From the NCBI GenBank assembly GCA_902522865.1, contig CABYXC010000014.1, positions 1 through 33,678 of the forward strand: a DNA stretch of 33,678 bases. Direction: 5' to 3'. This DNA is from an uncultured Alphaproteobacteria bacterium. Lineage in GTDB: Bacteria > Pseudomonadota > Alphaproteobacteria > HIMB59 > GCA-002718135. Both the position numbers and the translations under genes were made by a program. The notes beneath the pieces were generated by a model. That model was given only the letters and a program-made list of their open reading frames with translations, searched no databases and was not told where the DNA came from. How positions within the stretch are numbered: position 1 is the first letter of the stretch; every line of letters starts with the position of its first letter. Positions 24,782-32,354 of this stretch are shown here, piece after piece.

Positions 24782-24861
24782 TTTATAGTTTTTATAAATT
24801 AAATAATGTTTAAGGATAGTAATAATATAATATAAATTATAAGTATATTCTAATCATAATT

Positions 24862-25650
24862 ATGAAAAACAAATTATTTGATATTTGGAAAAAAGATAAA
24901 GCATCTATCAATGCGTGGCTTTCTATACCTAATTCTTTTACGGCAGAAGCCTTTGGTAAAATGGGTTGGGATTCAGTAACCATCGATATGCAGCATGGCC
25001 AGAATGATTATTCAAGTTCAATTGCAATGATTCAAGGATTAACAAATAGTGATACTGTACCTATGACAAGAGTTCCATGGAACGAACCTGGTATTATTAT
25101 GAAAATGTTAGATTTAGGTGTTCAAGGAATTATTGCACCAATGATTAATACTAAAGAGGACTGTGAAAAATTTGTTTCATATTGTTATTATCCTCCCATA
25201 GGTCAAAGAAGTTTTGGCCCTATGAGAGCTCAAGTAGTTTATGGTTCAGATTACTATCAACATGCAAATGATAATATTGTAAGTTTAGCAATGATCGAAA
25301 CAAAACAAGCAGTGGAGAACTTAGATGCCATTCTCTCGGTTCCAAACTTAACTGGCATTTATATTGGGCCTGCAGATATGAGTTCTTCTTATGGTTTGCC
25401 ACCTAAATTTGATGTTCGTGAAGATCCAGTATTTTCAAATATTAAAATGATTGCAAAAAAAGCAAAAGAAAAAGGAAAGATTGCAGGTATCCATAATGGA
25501 TCAGTAAAGTATATGAAAGAAATGATGGAGTACGGTTTTCAATTTACCACTTTACTTTCTGATTTTAGAATGATGACATCACATGCTGAAAGTTTATTAA
25601 AAGAATTAAAAGATGTAGATACTAAATCTGATAATACTAGCGCATATTAA
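24862..25650 (+). CDS. HpcH/HpaI-type aldolase (2-keto-3-deoxy acid aldolase family)
   Basis: 262-residue class II pyruvate aldolase barrel. By alignment with HpcH the key residues are all present: His45 (DMQHGQND), Arg70 (MTRVPW), and the metal ligands Glu146 (MIETKQAVEN) and Asp172 (IGPADMSSSYG). GVQGIIAPMINTKEDCEKFV and YPPIGQRSFGP are family signatures. The family cleaves 2-keto-3-deoxy acids to pyruvate plus an aldehyde. It is transcribed divergently from the sugar-type transporter/glycohydrolase operon, so it is a good candidate for the final carbon-splitting step of that pathway. Not citrate lyase beta: those differ in motif and length. It converges with the ABC-F gene, 7 nt apart. Confidence 0.88.
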   Translation: MKNKLFDIWKKDKASINAWLSIPNSFTAEAFGKMGWDSVTIDMQHGQNDYSSSIAMIQGLTNSDTVPMTRVPWNEPGIIMKMLDLGVQGIIAPMINTKEDCEKFVSYCYYPPIGQRSFGPMRAQVVYGSDYYQHANDNIVSLAMIETKQAVENLDAILSVPNLTGIYIGPADMSSSYGLPPKFDVREDPVFSNIKMIAKKAKEKGKIAGIHNGSVKYMKEMMEYGFQFTTLLSDFRMMTSHAESLLKELKDVDTKSDNTSAY

Positions 25651-25657
25651 TTGTCGC

Positions 25658-27472
25658 TTAATTACTAACTAGATCCTCTTCCATTTTAATTAATTCAAAC
25701 CATCTATTCTCTTTTGTATTGAGATCACTATTAAGAACTTCCATTTTAGAAGTTATTTCTTGATAGCGTTCATAATTTTCCAAATATAAATTTGTATCCT
25801 TTAATTCATTTTTAATATCTTCTAATTCTTGTTGAATATTTTTTATTTGGTTTGGTAATTGATCTAATTCATATTGAAACTTATATGATAGTTTAGCTTT
25901 AGAATTATTTACTTTGTTATTTTCTGAATGTGATTTTTTTGTTTCTTTATTTTTAGTAACTTGTTGATTTTCGGATTTCAGAAAATCACTGTATCCACCA
26001 AAAAATAATGTTACATTTCCATCCTCTTTGAAATGTAGAATTTTATTTACAGTTTGATCTAAAAAATCTCGATCATGCGATACTATTAATAACGTTCCAC
26101 TATAATTGGATAACATTTCAGTTAATAGATCTAATGTTTCTAAATCTAGGTCATTTGTTGGCTCATCTAAAATAAGTCCAGTCTTTGGATTAGCTAATAC
26201 TTTTGCCAAAAGTAATCTATTTTGCTCTCCTCCTGATAATGTTTGTATCGTATGGTTAACATTTTTAGGATCAAACTGAAAATCTTTCACATAACTACAA
26301 ACATGCCTATCTTTTCCTTGAACTTTTAAATAGTCTCCTCCAGAGGGAACTAAGATATCTTTAATAGATTTTCTGCCATTAAGATCATTACGCATTTGAT
26401 CAAAATAAGAAAATTCTAAATTTTTTTTGAGCTTGATTTTACCTTTAGAAATTTTTATTTCATTAAGGATTGTTCGAAGAAAAGTTGATTTACCACTTCC
26501 ATTATTTCCTAACAAACCGATACGATCATTTTTTGAAATTTTTATTGAGAGATTTTTAAAAACAAATTCACTTTGATTTGGATATTTAAAAAACACTTCT
26601 TGAAGTTCAGCAATAAATTTAGATTGATCAGTAGATTTTTTAGATACTTGCGGTCTTAAAGATTTAATTGCACTTCTATAAGAAGCTTCATCTTTTTCTA
26701 ATTTTGCTTTTAATTCTTTCGCTCTTTTTAATCTTTTTTCATTCCTCTTTACACGAGCTTTAACGCCTTTATTTGCCCACTCAAGTTCAATATTAACAAA
26801 TTGCTTTCTATTTCTTAATTCTCTATATTCTTGATCTAGTAACTCCTCTGACCATTTATCAAAATCTTTAAACCCCCTAGGACTTACTCGTAATTTTCCC
26901 CTATCTATCCAAAATACTTTATTGGTAAAATTACTTAAAAAAGTTCGATCATGGCTCACACATATAATTGTCTTATTTAAATTGCGTAAATAACTTTCTA
27001 GCCATTCGATGCATTGCAAATCTAGATGATTGGTTGGCTCATCTAATAACAAAACATCGGAGTCTTTTAATAAAGATCGAATTAAATAAACTTTTCTTTT
27101 TTGCCCTCCTGAAAGATCTTCAACATTAGCAAATTTGTCTAAATTTAGTTTATTGCAAAATATATCAACAAAATGTTTATTTTGTTCGTTAAGTAAATCT
27201 GAAAAATTCTCTTCAATGGTTTTGCTATCTAGTTTTTCAAATTTCTGATTAAAATATCCAACTTTTAGATTTGGATAATTCCATAATTCTCCTGCATCTA
27301 AATCTTGATCACCATTTATAGTTTTCATAAGTGTTGTTTTGCCAACACCATTTTTACCAACAAGCGCAATCATATCACCCTTGTGTAAATTTAAGTTTAG
27401 ATCTTGGAAAATAACTTTTTTGCCAAATTTGATTTCTACATCTCTTAGAGAAAATAATAAATCACTAGCCAC
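25658..27472 (-). CDS. uup: ABC-F family ATPase (Uup-like)
   Basis: Soluble tandem-ABC protein of the ABC-F family, which acts on ribosomes or nucleic acid rather than in transport. The first domain has Walker A GKNGVGKTT (39–47), signature LSGGQKRK and Walker B LLLDEPTNHLD; the second has GNNGSGKST, LSGGEQNR and LILDEPTNDLD. The inter-domain linker is highly charged (about 215–280). The C-terminal ~90 residues, rich in Lys/Glu/Gln, form a likely coiled coil like the DNA-binding CTD of Uup, which favours Uup over EttA. The length of 604 is close to Uup (about 635). It ends the minus-strand run with the isomerase, GST and small membrane peptide. Confidence 0.88.
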   Translation of the reverse strand: MASDLLFSLRDVEIKFGKKVIFQDLNLNLHKGDMIALVGKNGVGKTTLMKTINGDQDLDAGELWNYPNLKVGYFNQKFEKLDSKTIEENFSDLLNEQNKHFVDIFCNKLNLDKFANVEDLSGGQKRKVYLIRSLLKDSDVLLLDEPTNHLDLQCIEWLESYLRNLNKTIICVSHDRTFLSNFTNKVFWIDRGKLRVSPRGFKDFDKWSEELLDQEYRELRNRKQFVNIELEWANKGVKARVKRNEKRLKRAKELKAKLEKDEASYRSAIKSLRPQVSKKSTDQSKFIAELQEVFFKYPNQSEFVFKNLSIKISKNDRIGLLGNNGSGKSTFLRTILNEIKISKGKIKLKKNLEFSYFDQMRNDLNGRKSIKDILVPSGGDYLKVQGKDRHVCSYVKDFQFDPKNVNHTIQTLSGGEQNRLLLAKVLANPKTGLILDEPTNDLDLETLDLLTEMLSNYSGTLLIVSHDRDFLDQTVNKILHFKEDGNVTLFFGGYSDFLKSENQQVTKNKETKKSHSENNKVNNSKAKLSYKFQYELDQLPNQIKNIQQELEDIKNELKDTNLYLENYERYQEITSKMEVLNSDLNTKENRWFELIKMEEDLVSN

Positions 27473-27483
27473 TGATTTAAGTC

Positions 27484-27600
27484 TTATATAATTTTGTAAA
27501 AAACAACAATAAAATCAAGGATCATAAATATTATAAATAGTATTGCCACTCTAGTTAATGACCATTGACCTTTTGGAAAAATAAAATTTAGGAACTTCAT
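27484..27600 (-). CDS. 38-residue single-pass membrane peptide
   Basis: The peptide MKFLNFIFPKGQWSLTRVAI, LFIIFMILDFIVVFYKII consists of a short amphipathic N-terminus and one 20-residue hydrophobic helix. It begins 6 nt after the stop of the isomerase gene and ends 11 nt before the ABC-F start on the same strand, filling the 134-nt gap exactly. That tight fit is the main support. No family recognised. Confidence 0.55.
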   Translation of the reverse strand: MKFLNFIFPKGQWSLTRVAILFIIFMILDFIVVFYKII

Positions 27601-27606
27601 ATTAAT

Positions 27607-28212
27607 TTACTTACCCTTTAACCTAATCCATTTAATGCAATCTTCAAGTCTGTCATCTCCCCAAAATACTTCTTTGCCATCATATACAAATGTAGGACTT
27701 CCAAAAACTCCTTTTTTGTAGGCATATTCAGTATTGCTTAGATATTTATCTTTTATTTCCTGTTCATTGGCTTTCTTTATCGTAGTATCAGGATCCAAGT
27801 TTAATTCTTGAAAGATTTCATTTAAATTTGGTTGTGTAGCTGGTTCTCTACCTTGCTGAAACCATCTTTGATATGTTTTAAAAACATAATCGACTCCCCA
27901 TCCTTCATTCATTCCAAGAATTGCTATTTGATTTGCCAGATCGAACTCTTTTAATGGGTATGGTGCAGGAACCTTTGCTTCAAATCCATAAAATTTTGCG
28001 CGTCTTTCAATATCTCTCCACATGTAATCTGATTTTATTTTTTTAGCTGGTGGAGTGAATGGAATGTTGTCCATATCCATCATAATTTTTCTTACACTAA
28101 AGGGATGCCAATTAAATTTAATATTTTCTTTTTTTGCAACTTCATGCAACCTATTAACTGATAGGTAAGTATAAGTACTGCCAATTGAAAACCAAAAATT
28201 TATTTCTTCCAT
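27607..28212 (-). CDS. 2-hydroxychromene-2-carboxylate isomerase-like protein (DsbA/GST-kappa fold)
   Basis: 201-residue thioredoxin-fold protein. It opens with INFWFSIGSTYTYLSVNRL, in which Ser replaces the DsbA cysteine, as in the glutathione-dependent HCCA isomerase (NahD) and GST-kappa families. FNWHPFSVRKIM, the central AILGMNEGWGVDYVFKTYQR region and the cis-Pro segment KGVFGSPTFVYDGKEVFWGDDRL complete the family pattern. HCCA isomerase itself acts in naphthalene degradation, but most members have no assigned substrate. It follows a GST gene by 27 nt on the same strand, so the pair probably handle glutathione-linked chemistry together. Confidence 0.88.
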   Translation of the reverse strand: MEEINFWFSIGSTYTYLSVNRLHEVAKKENIKFNWHPFSVRKIMMDMDNIPFTPPAKKIKSDYMWRDIERRAKFYGFEAKVPAPYPLKEFDLANQIAILGMNEGWGVDYVFKTYQRWFQQGREPATQPNLNEIFQELNLDPDTTIKKANEQEIKDKYLSNTEYAYKKGVFGSPTFVYDGKEVFWGDDRLEDCIKWIRLKGK

Positions 28213-28239
28213 AAATATAGTTTTATCAACTTAATTTTA

Positions 28240-29091
28240 TCATTCAATAATAATCTCATCAGGTGTTGAATCTATTTCTTTTTTATGATCCCACGTAATA
28301 CCATTTTTACCAGATCCAAACTTAGCGGATTTATTTGTGAAAGGAAACTGATATAGCATTGATTTAAAATATTTTTGCATCTTAGGCAGTGTTTTAAAAT
28401 TTAAAAAAAATTTAGATACTAAAGGAAAACCTAATTGTTCAAAAAAATTATCAGAGTTTATATTTTTTACAAATTTATAATGTTTCAAAAATGCATAATA
28501 AAGTTCTAATGTATCAAACAAATTAAAATCAGGTGAAGAAATATTATTACCTATTAAAAATAGTTTAGTTTCTTCGTTACTTTTTGAACTAAGCCAATGT
28601 TCAAATTTTTGTAACTTCCCAACATTTGAATGTTCAAATGCCTGATTAAAAACAGTTGAAGCTTCAGTTAACTCATCTTTTTCATTTTCAAAATGCGTAT
28701 AAGCAAATCTTGTCACTATATTCCTTAAATCTACTGTTTCTTGAAGTAATTGATTACATTCTAATTCTTCTTTAGAATTTTCTCCAAACATATTAAATTT
28801 CTTACCAAGAAAAGATAAACAAGTAATAGATTGAGCAATTATTATTTCTTTCCCTCCTTCACTAAATTGTAAATAAGGTAAATTGATTAAACTATTTTTT
28901 TTCTTTAAAATAATTTTATCTTTATCGTGCCACTCACTACCATCATAAGTTAGGGAATTATTTTCTAATTTTGGAATTAGTCTGTAAATTTTTGAAATCA
29001 GGGGAATGCCAGCATAAATAACCATTTGCCTAGATGCAGATCCTAAACCTTTGGTGCTCCAGTAACCAAGTAAAATTTTATTCACATCCAT
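28240..29091 (-). CDS. glutathione S-transferase-like protein (Mu/alpha-like N-terminus)
   Basis: 283 residues, longer than a usual GST (about 210–220). The N-terminus LLGYWSTKGLGSASRQMVIY and W...K...NLPYLQF followed by IIAQSITCLSFLGKKFNMFG follow the Mu-class GST glutathione-site pattern (LGYW.xRG..., NLPYL, QSxAI), which is more familiar from eukaryotes. The all-alpha C-terminal domain is present (EECNQLLQE-type region through PDFNLFDTLELY). The final 45 residues (from FPFTNKSAKFGSG) are an unassigned polar tail. It is divergent from the Dabb cassette with about 200 nt between starts and upstream of the isomerase. Confidence 0.8.
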   Translation of the reverse strand: MDVNKILLGYWSTKGLGSASRQMVIYAGIPLISKIYRLIPKLENNSLTYDGSEWHDKDKIILKKKNSLINLPYLQFSEGGKEIIIAQSITCLSFLGKKFNMFGENSKEELECNQLLQETVDLRNIVTRFAYTHFENEKDELTEASTVFNQAFEHSNVGKLQKFEHWLSSKSNEETKLFLIGNNISSPDFNLFDTLELYYAFLKHYKFVKNINSDNFFEQLGFPLVSKFFLNFKTLPKMQKYFKSMLYQFPFTNKSAKFGSGKNGITWDHKKEIDSTPDEIIIE

Positions 29092-29129
29092 ATAAAATAT
29101 AATTAAAATTAAATATTATTTTATAATCA

Positions 29130-29148
29130 TTCTAAATTTAATTTAGAA
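29130..29148. promoter_or_regulatory. 19-bp palindrome between the GST gene and the Dabb cassette
   Basis: TTCTAAATT, one central T, AATTTAGAA: perfect 9-bp arms. It lies about 40 nt upstream of the GST start codon and 140 nt upstream of the first Dabb gene. The form suits a homodimeric repressor site, but no regulator gene is adjacent and the DNA is AT-rich. Confidence 0.3.
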
Positions 29149-29199
29149 GAAAATCATAATAATTCTTTATTTTTTTAGAACTTTCTTGGAATAAAATAC

Positions 29200-29233
29200 A
29201 TTAAAAATATTATTAAAAAAAAATATTTTTAAT
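29200..29233 (+). promoter_or_regulatory. 12-bp inverted repeat in the leader region of the Dabb cassette
   Basis: ATTAAAAATATT (29200–29211) and AATATTTTTAAT (29222–29233), perfect 12-bp arms with a 10-nt loop, 56 nt upstream of the chosen start. It contains only A-T pairs. It may be an operator or a leader hairpin; a possible promoter (TTGGAA at 29186, TATTAT at 29208) overlaps its left arm. Confidence 0.3.
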
Positions 29234-29289
29234 CTCTATGTAATAAATTCATAATAATCACCTTATTGCAATTAACAAAGGAGGTAAAT

Positions 29290-29904
29290 ATGTTTGCAAC
29301 GTGGAAAATAAGAACTGACTACGCAAATGCTGTAGATATTTTTGATAAAGTTTCACCTTGGTTTAAAGAAAGTGGAGCTCGAATGACTAATGTAACGCAT
29401 AATATTGGTGGTGATGATAATACATTCACTATGGTAGCAGGATTTGAGAGTTATGAAGCATTTGGAAAAAATGATGATGCTTGGGCTTCATCTCCAGAAT
29501 GGTGGCAAAAAATGCAACCAAATTTTGTAAACAATCAATTAGTTGAAGCTGTTTATTTAACTGAATTGATTGGAAATATTAAAGGTGCTACTGAGGAAAT
29601 GCCTGTATGGGCACATTTTGTTTTTAGTCATCCAGATGTGGATGCTATAAAAAAAAGTTTTGAAATTGATGAAAAACACTACATGTCAAATGGTTCATCA
29701 GGAATTGCAATTCATAGAATGTTTGGTGATAGAAATAATCAATATTTATTTGCTGCAAGATTTAAAAGTATGCAAGAGTTAGGCAAGTGCATGGATGCTA
29801 ACCAAAATTCTCCAGATTATTGGGAAAGTCATAAAGATTATTATGCAAACTTAACTATTCATCTAAATTATAATGCTAGAGTAATTAGAAGAGATATTTA
29901 TTAA
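29290..29904 (+). CDS. duplicated ferredoxin-like (Dabb/ABM-type) protein, first of the cassette
   Basis: 204-residue cytoplasmic protein made of two related ~95-residue halves. The halves start FATWKIRTDY and PVWAHFVFSHPD, and each has a middle strand pair (TMVAGFESYEAFGK; QYLFAARFKSMQELGK) and a late W/H-rich helix (SSPEWWQKMQ; SPDYWESHKDY). This is the dimeric alpha-beta-barrel pattern seen in antibiotic-biosynthesis-monooxygenase-like proteins. The frame is open from 29266, but AAAGGAGG at 29277–29284, 5 nt before the ATG at 29290, fixes the start. The SD is nearly perfect in a genome where most genes here have none, implying strong translation. No cofactor site is evident; function unknown. 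Confidence 0.7.
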   Translation: MFATWKIRTDYANAVDIFDKVSPWFKESGARMTNVTHNIGGDDNTFTMVAGFESYEAFGKNDDAWASSPEWWQKMQPNFVNNQLVEAVYLTELIGNIKGATEEMPVWAHFVFSHPDVDAIKKSFEIDEKHYMSNGSSGIAIHRMFGDRNNQYLFAARFKSMQELGKCMDANQNSPDYWESHKDYYANLTIHLNYNARVIRRDIY

Positions 29905-29918
29905 AAAAGGAGGTAAAA

Positions 29919-30536
29919 ATGATTATAGGAAGTTGGCAATATAAAATTAATAATGACAGAGCAATGTCAGGCTACAAAATTGTTTCAAAGTATGCAGAAA
30001 AATACGGCGCTATAGGAACTTCAATAGCTACACATCAAGGTGCAGATACATCAGTATATAATATTGATATTGGATATAATAATTACCAACACTTTGGTGA
30101 AATGGATGATAGTTGGAGTACAGATAGTGAATTTGGTTCGGAGATGGAAGCTTATTTTGGAATGAGTGAACATGTTAGAATGAATTTCTATGAACCTTTA
30201 TTGCATGAAATGACATTCAATGGTGTTAAAAGCTGCTTTGCTATCTGGAAATTTTCTCATCCAAATAGAGAATTGGTTTTAAAAGAATCAGAAGCTTTTT
30301 TTAAATATTGGATGGATAATGGATCAACAGGATGCACTGTTGGTACTTTAAGCGGTGCTGATTTTGGTCAATACGGCTTTGGTGCTAGATTTAATAACAT
30401 GGCTGATTATGGAAAAGCATCAGATAAGTTAAATGGAGATAAAGTTTGGGACAATCACCAGGAAATGCTAAGCTCAACAATTTGGGATGGATTTAATCTT
30501 AGAAGAGTTTTAGCTGAAAATGGGTGGAAAGAATGA
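29919..30536 (+). CDS. duplicated ferredoxin-like (Dabb/ABM-type) protein, second of the cassette
   Basis: 205-residue paralogue of the preceding protein, again two halves. The second half, CFAIWKFSHPNRELVLKESE with NGSTGCTVGT and QYGFGARFNNMADYGKASD, lines up with FVFSHPD, NGSSGIAIH and QYLFAARFKSMQELGK of the neighbour; the first half carries WQYKINNDRAMSGYKIVSKY and NIDIGYNNYQHFGEMDDSW. It is preceded by AAAAAAGGAGG five nt before the ATG, the same strong SD as its neighbour, with only 14 nt between genes. Two paralogues with the same expression signal suggest a hetero-complex. Function unknown. Confidence 0.7.
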   Translation: MIIGSWQYKINNDRAMSGYKIVSKYAEKYGAIGTSIATHQGADTSVYNIDIGYNNYQHFGEMDDSWSTDSEFGSEMEAYFGMSEHVRMNFYEPLLHEMTFNGVKSCFAIWKFSHPNRELVLKESEAFFKYWMDNGSTGCTVGTLSGADFGQYGFGARFNNMADYGKASDKLNGDKVWDNHQEMLSSTIWDGFNLRRVLAENGWKE

Positions 30537-30850
30537 AAATTTTAATTATTAATTTTAATCTTAAAAACTTGGGTGTTGATGATTTCAAGGCTCAAGCGCA
30601 TATTGATGCTATGGATTTCCGTGGAGTAGAAGGTTTAATATCTAAGTACTTTATCGGTGATGAAAATGAAAATGTTTATGGAGGTGTTTATATTTTTAAA
30701 GATGAAGATAGTCTGGAAAAATATAAAAATGGTCCAATATTTGAATTTTTATCCACTCATGAAAACTTTGATAACTTTACTACTAAAGAACATGGTGTAA
30801 TTGATGGACCTTCAATAATTGCAGGAGCTAAAACAGAAACTATTATTTAA
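30533..30850 (+). CDS. YdhR-like small monooxygenase-fold protein, third of the cassette
   Basis: 105-residue single-domain protein. It starts with a beta strand MKILIINFNLKN, and NENVYGGVYIFKDEDSLEKY matches the GGxYxFxDxxSxxxY segment of the YdhR family (putative monooxygenases with a dimeric alpha-beta barrel). The ATG at 30533 overlaps the previous stop (ATGA), so it is translationally coupled; an in-frame GTG at 30524 is less likely. It ends shortly before a 10-bp stem-loop. Unlike its two neighbours it is not duplicated internally. The reaction is unknown; YdhR relatives have been proposed to act on aromatic compounds or quinones. Confidence 0.65.
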   Translation: MKILIINFNLKNLGVDDFKAQAHIDAMDFRGVEGLISKYFIGDENENVYGGVYIFKDEDSLEKYKNGPIFEFLSTHENFDNFTTKEHGVIDGPSIIAGAKTETII

Positions 30851-30857
30851 CAATATT

Positions 30858-30882
30858 GTTAGCAGATTTAATATCTGCTAAC
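30858..30882 (+). terminator. stem-loop after the Dabb cassette
   Basis: Perfect 10-bp stem GTTAGCAGAT (30858–30867) with ATCTGCTAAC (30873–30882) and a 5-nt loop, 7 nt after the last stop. No T-run follows directly (TAATTTACG), so it may protect the messenger end or act as an atypical terminator; a T-rich stretch follows 25 nt later. A 16-bp palindrome centred on AAGCTT (30934–30949) lies just before the convergent MFS stop. Confidence 0.5.
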
Positions 30883-30950
30883 TAATTTACGTGTTATAAG
30901 TTTAAGGTTTTTTTATTTAAATTTTAAAGTATTTTTTTAAGCTTAAAAAT

Positions 30951-32123
30951 CTAAGTATTTTTAATCGCTTGTGATAAATTAACTCTTGTAGTGTATAAAA
31001 AAAATATAAAATTAACTAACCAAACTACACTTATCAGTTTTACATTAAATCCAATGCTGTTAATTTCAGCAGAGTAGCCAATTAAAGCTGGAACAACTAA
31101 AAAACCAAAGAAACCTATTGTAGATATGTTAGCAGAAGTAGTGTTAACATTTTCTTTAGTATTCTTAAGGCCAAGTCTAAATAAGACTGGAACAAAATTT
31201 GCTGAACAAAAACCAATTAAAAAGAGCCCAATTAAAATTAAGTAAGGATCACCAAAAAATACAATAATTAAATAAATTGAACATCCAAAAAAACTTAGAT
31301 AACCACCAATTATTCTTTCATTAGTTTTTTTTATTAAAGAAGATCCAAGAAATTTACCAATAGTCTCACCTGATCCCCATGCAACTATTGTTAAACTTGC
31401 AAGAGTGCTGGATGTTAGCAGTTCATTTTTAAACCATAATGGAGACCAATCAGAAATTGCACCTATTGATCCAAAAAAAATGAATAGATACAATCCATAA
31501 ATTAAAATATCTTTTTCAGGGATAGAAAATTTTTCAGTTTTCTGGATATTATCCTTACTTTTCGATAAACCTAAATAAAAAACAAAAATTGGTGAAATAA
31601 TCGCAATTATTATTAAGAGAGAAAACAAATTATACGTATCAAATTGATACCTTTGAATGATTCCAGAACATAAACCCCCAAATAGAAAACCTAAACTGAA
31701 AAAAGCGCTTAAATAAGTTTGCAAAATTCTATTAGTCTTATCTTCTATTAGATTTGTAACAGCTGTAGCAGTTGACCACAGGAATCCAATTCCTATTCCA
31801 CATGGGATTGCAGATAGTAAAAAAAATGGTACTGAATTTGAAAAACCAAAGAAATATGGTGAAGGTGAAAATATTATCGCGCCTATGGTTAGTGTATTTC
31901 TTGAACCTATAACTGGAGCAATGTATCTTCCAACAACTTGAGATGTTAATAAATTAATAATAGCAAAAATCATAAAAAAGTAGCCAATAGTTGAGTGACT
32001 CATATTAATTTTACTAGCTATCCAAGGCAAATGCGAAATAGTATTACCCCACACAAAAAAAGGAATAGAAATGGCGATACAAGTTGAAATAAAAGCTCGA
32101 TTGTAAACTTTCATATCATCCAT
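30951..32123 (-). CDS. MFS transporter (YbjJ-like), paralogous to the one at 14932–16092
   Basis: 390 residues and about 12 membrane segments. It shares the central-loop pattern FSIPEKDILIYG followed by SDWSPLWFKNEL (Asp225) with the first MFS protein, and the later FSANFVPVLFR-type segment (CSANFVPVLFRLGL versus IANLVPIVIRQAV). The start ATG at 32123 has a second in-frame ATG three codons later and no clear SD; either could be used. It is convergent with the Dabb cassette, which may supply or use its substrate; this is inference from adjacency only. No regulator is nearby. Confidence 0.8.
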   Translation of the reverse strand: MDDMKVYNRAFISTCIAISIPFFVWGNTISHLPWIASKINMSHSTIGYFFMIFAIINLLTSQVVGRYIAPVIGSRNTLTIGAIIFSPSPYFFGFSNSVPFFLLSAIPCGIGIGFLWSTATAVTNLIEDKTNRILQTYLSAFFSLGFLFGGLCSGIIQRYQFDTYNLFSLLIIIAIISPIFVFYLGLSKSKDNIQKTEKFSIPEKDILIYGLYLFIFFGSIGAISDWSPLWFKNELLTSSTLASLTIVAWGSGETIGKFLGSSLIKKTNERIIGGYLSFFGCSIYLIIVFFGDPYLILIGLFLIGFCSANFVPVLFRLGLKNTKENVNTTSANISTIGFFGFLVVPALIGYSAEINSIGFNVKLISVVWLVNFIFFLYTTRVNLSQAIKNT

Positions 32124-32274
32124 GGGTATTATCTTTAGGTAGTAAAACCAAAAACTAAATATTAATTTTAAACAATATTATTTAATTATTAAAAATATGT
32201 TTCATTAAAAAAGTATTAAAAAAAATTTAAGTAAATTAAGACTTTATTAAGTTTTTATGTTATTGATAATTTAA

Positions 32275-32349
32275 GCCGCAGTAACTCAGGGGTAGAGTAA
32301 CTCATTGGTAATGAGTAAGCCGGCAGTTCGATTCTGCCCTGTGGCACCA
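32275..32349 (+). tRNA. tRNA-Thr (GGT)
   Basis: A 75-nt cloverleaf: acceptor GCCGCAG with CTGTGGC (one G-T wobble), D arm CTC/GAG, anticodon stem ACTCA/TGAGT around the loop TTGGTAA giving anticodon GGT, T arm containing GGCAGTTCGATTCTGCC, encoded CCA at the 3' end. The next protein gene starts 5 nt after the CCA. The 150 nt upstream are AT-rich with no gene; a promoter must lie there but no single match stands out. Confidence 0.96.
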
Positions 32350-32354
32350 TTATA

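Noticed and set aside
25658..27472. The ABC-F protein as the missing ATPase of an ABC importer
   Set aside because: Two fused ABC domains with a charged linker and coiled-coil tail are the soluble ABC-F type, not a MalK- or HisP-type subunit.
29222..29233. AT-only hairpin at 29200–29233 as an intrinsic terminator
   Set aside because: It has no G-C pairs and lies upstream of the cassette rather than after a gene; a regulatory or chance origin is more likely.
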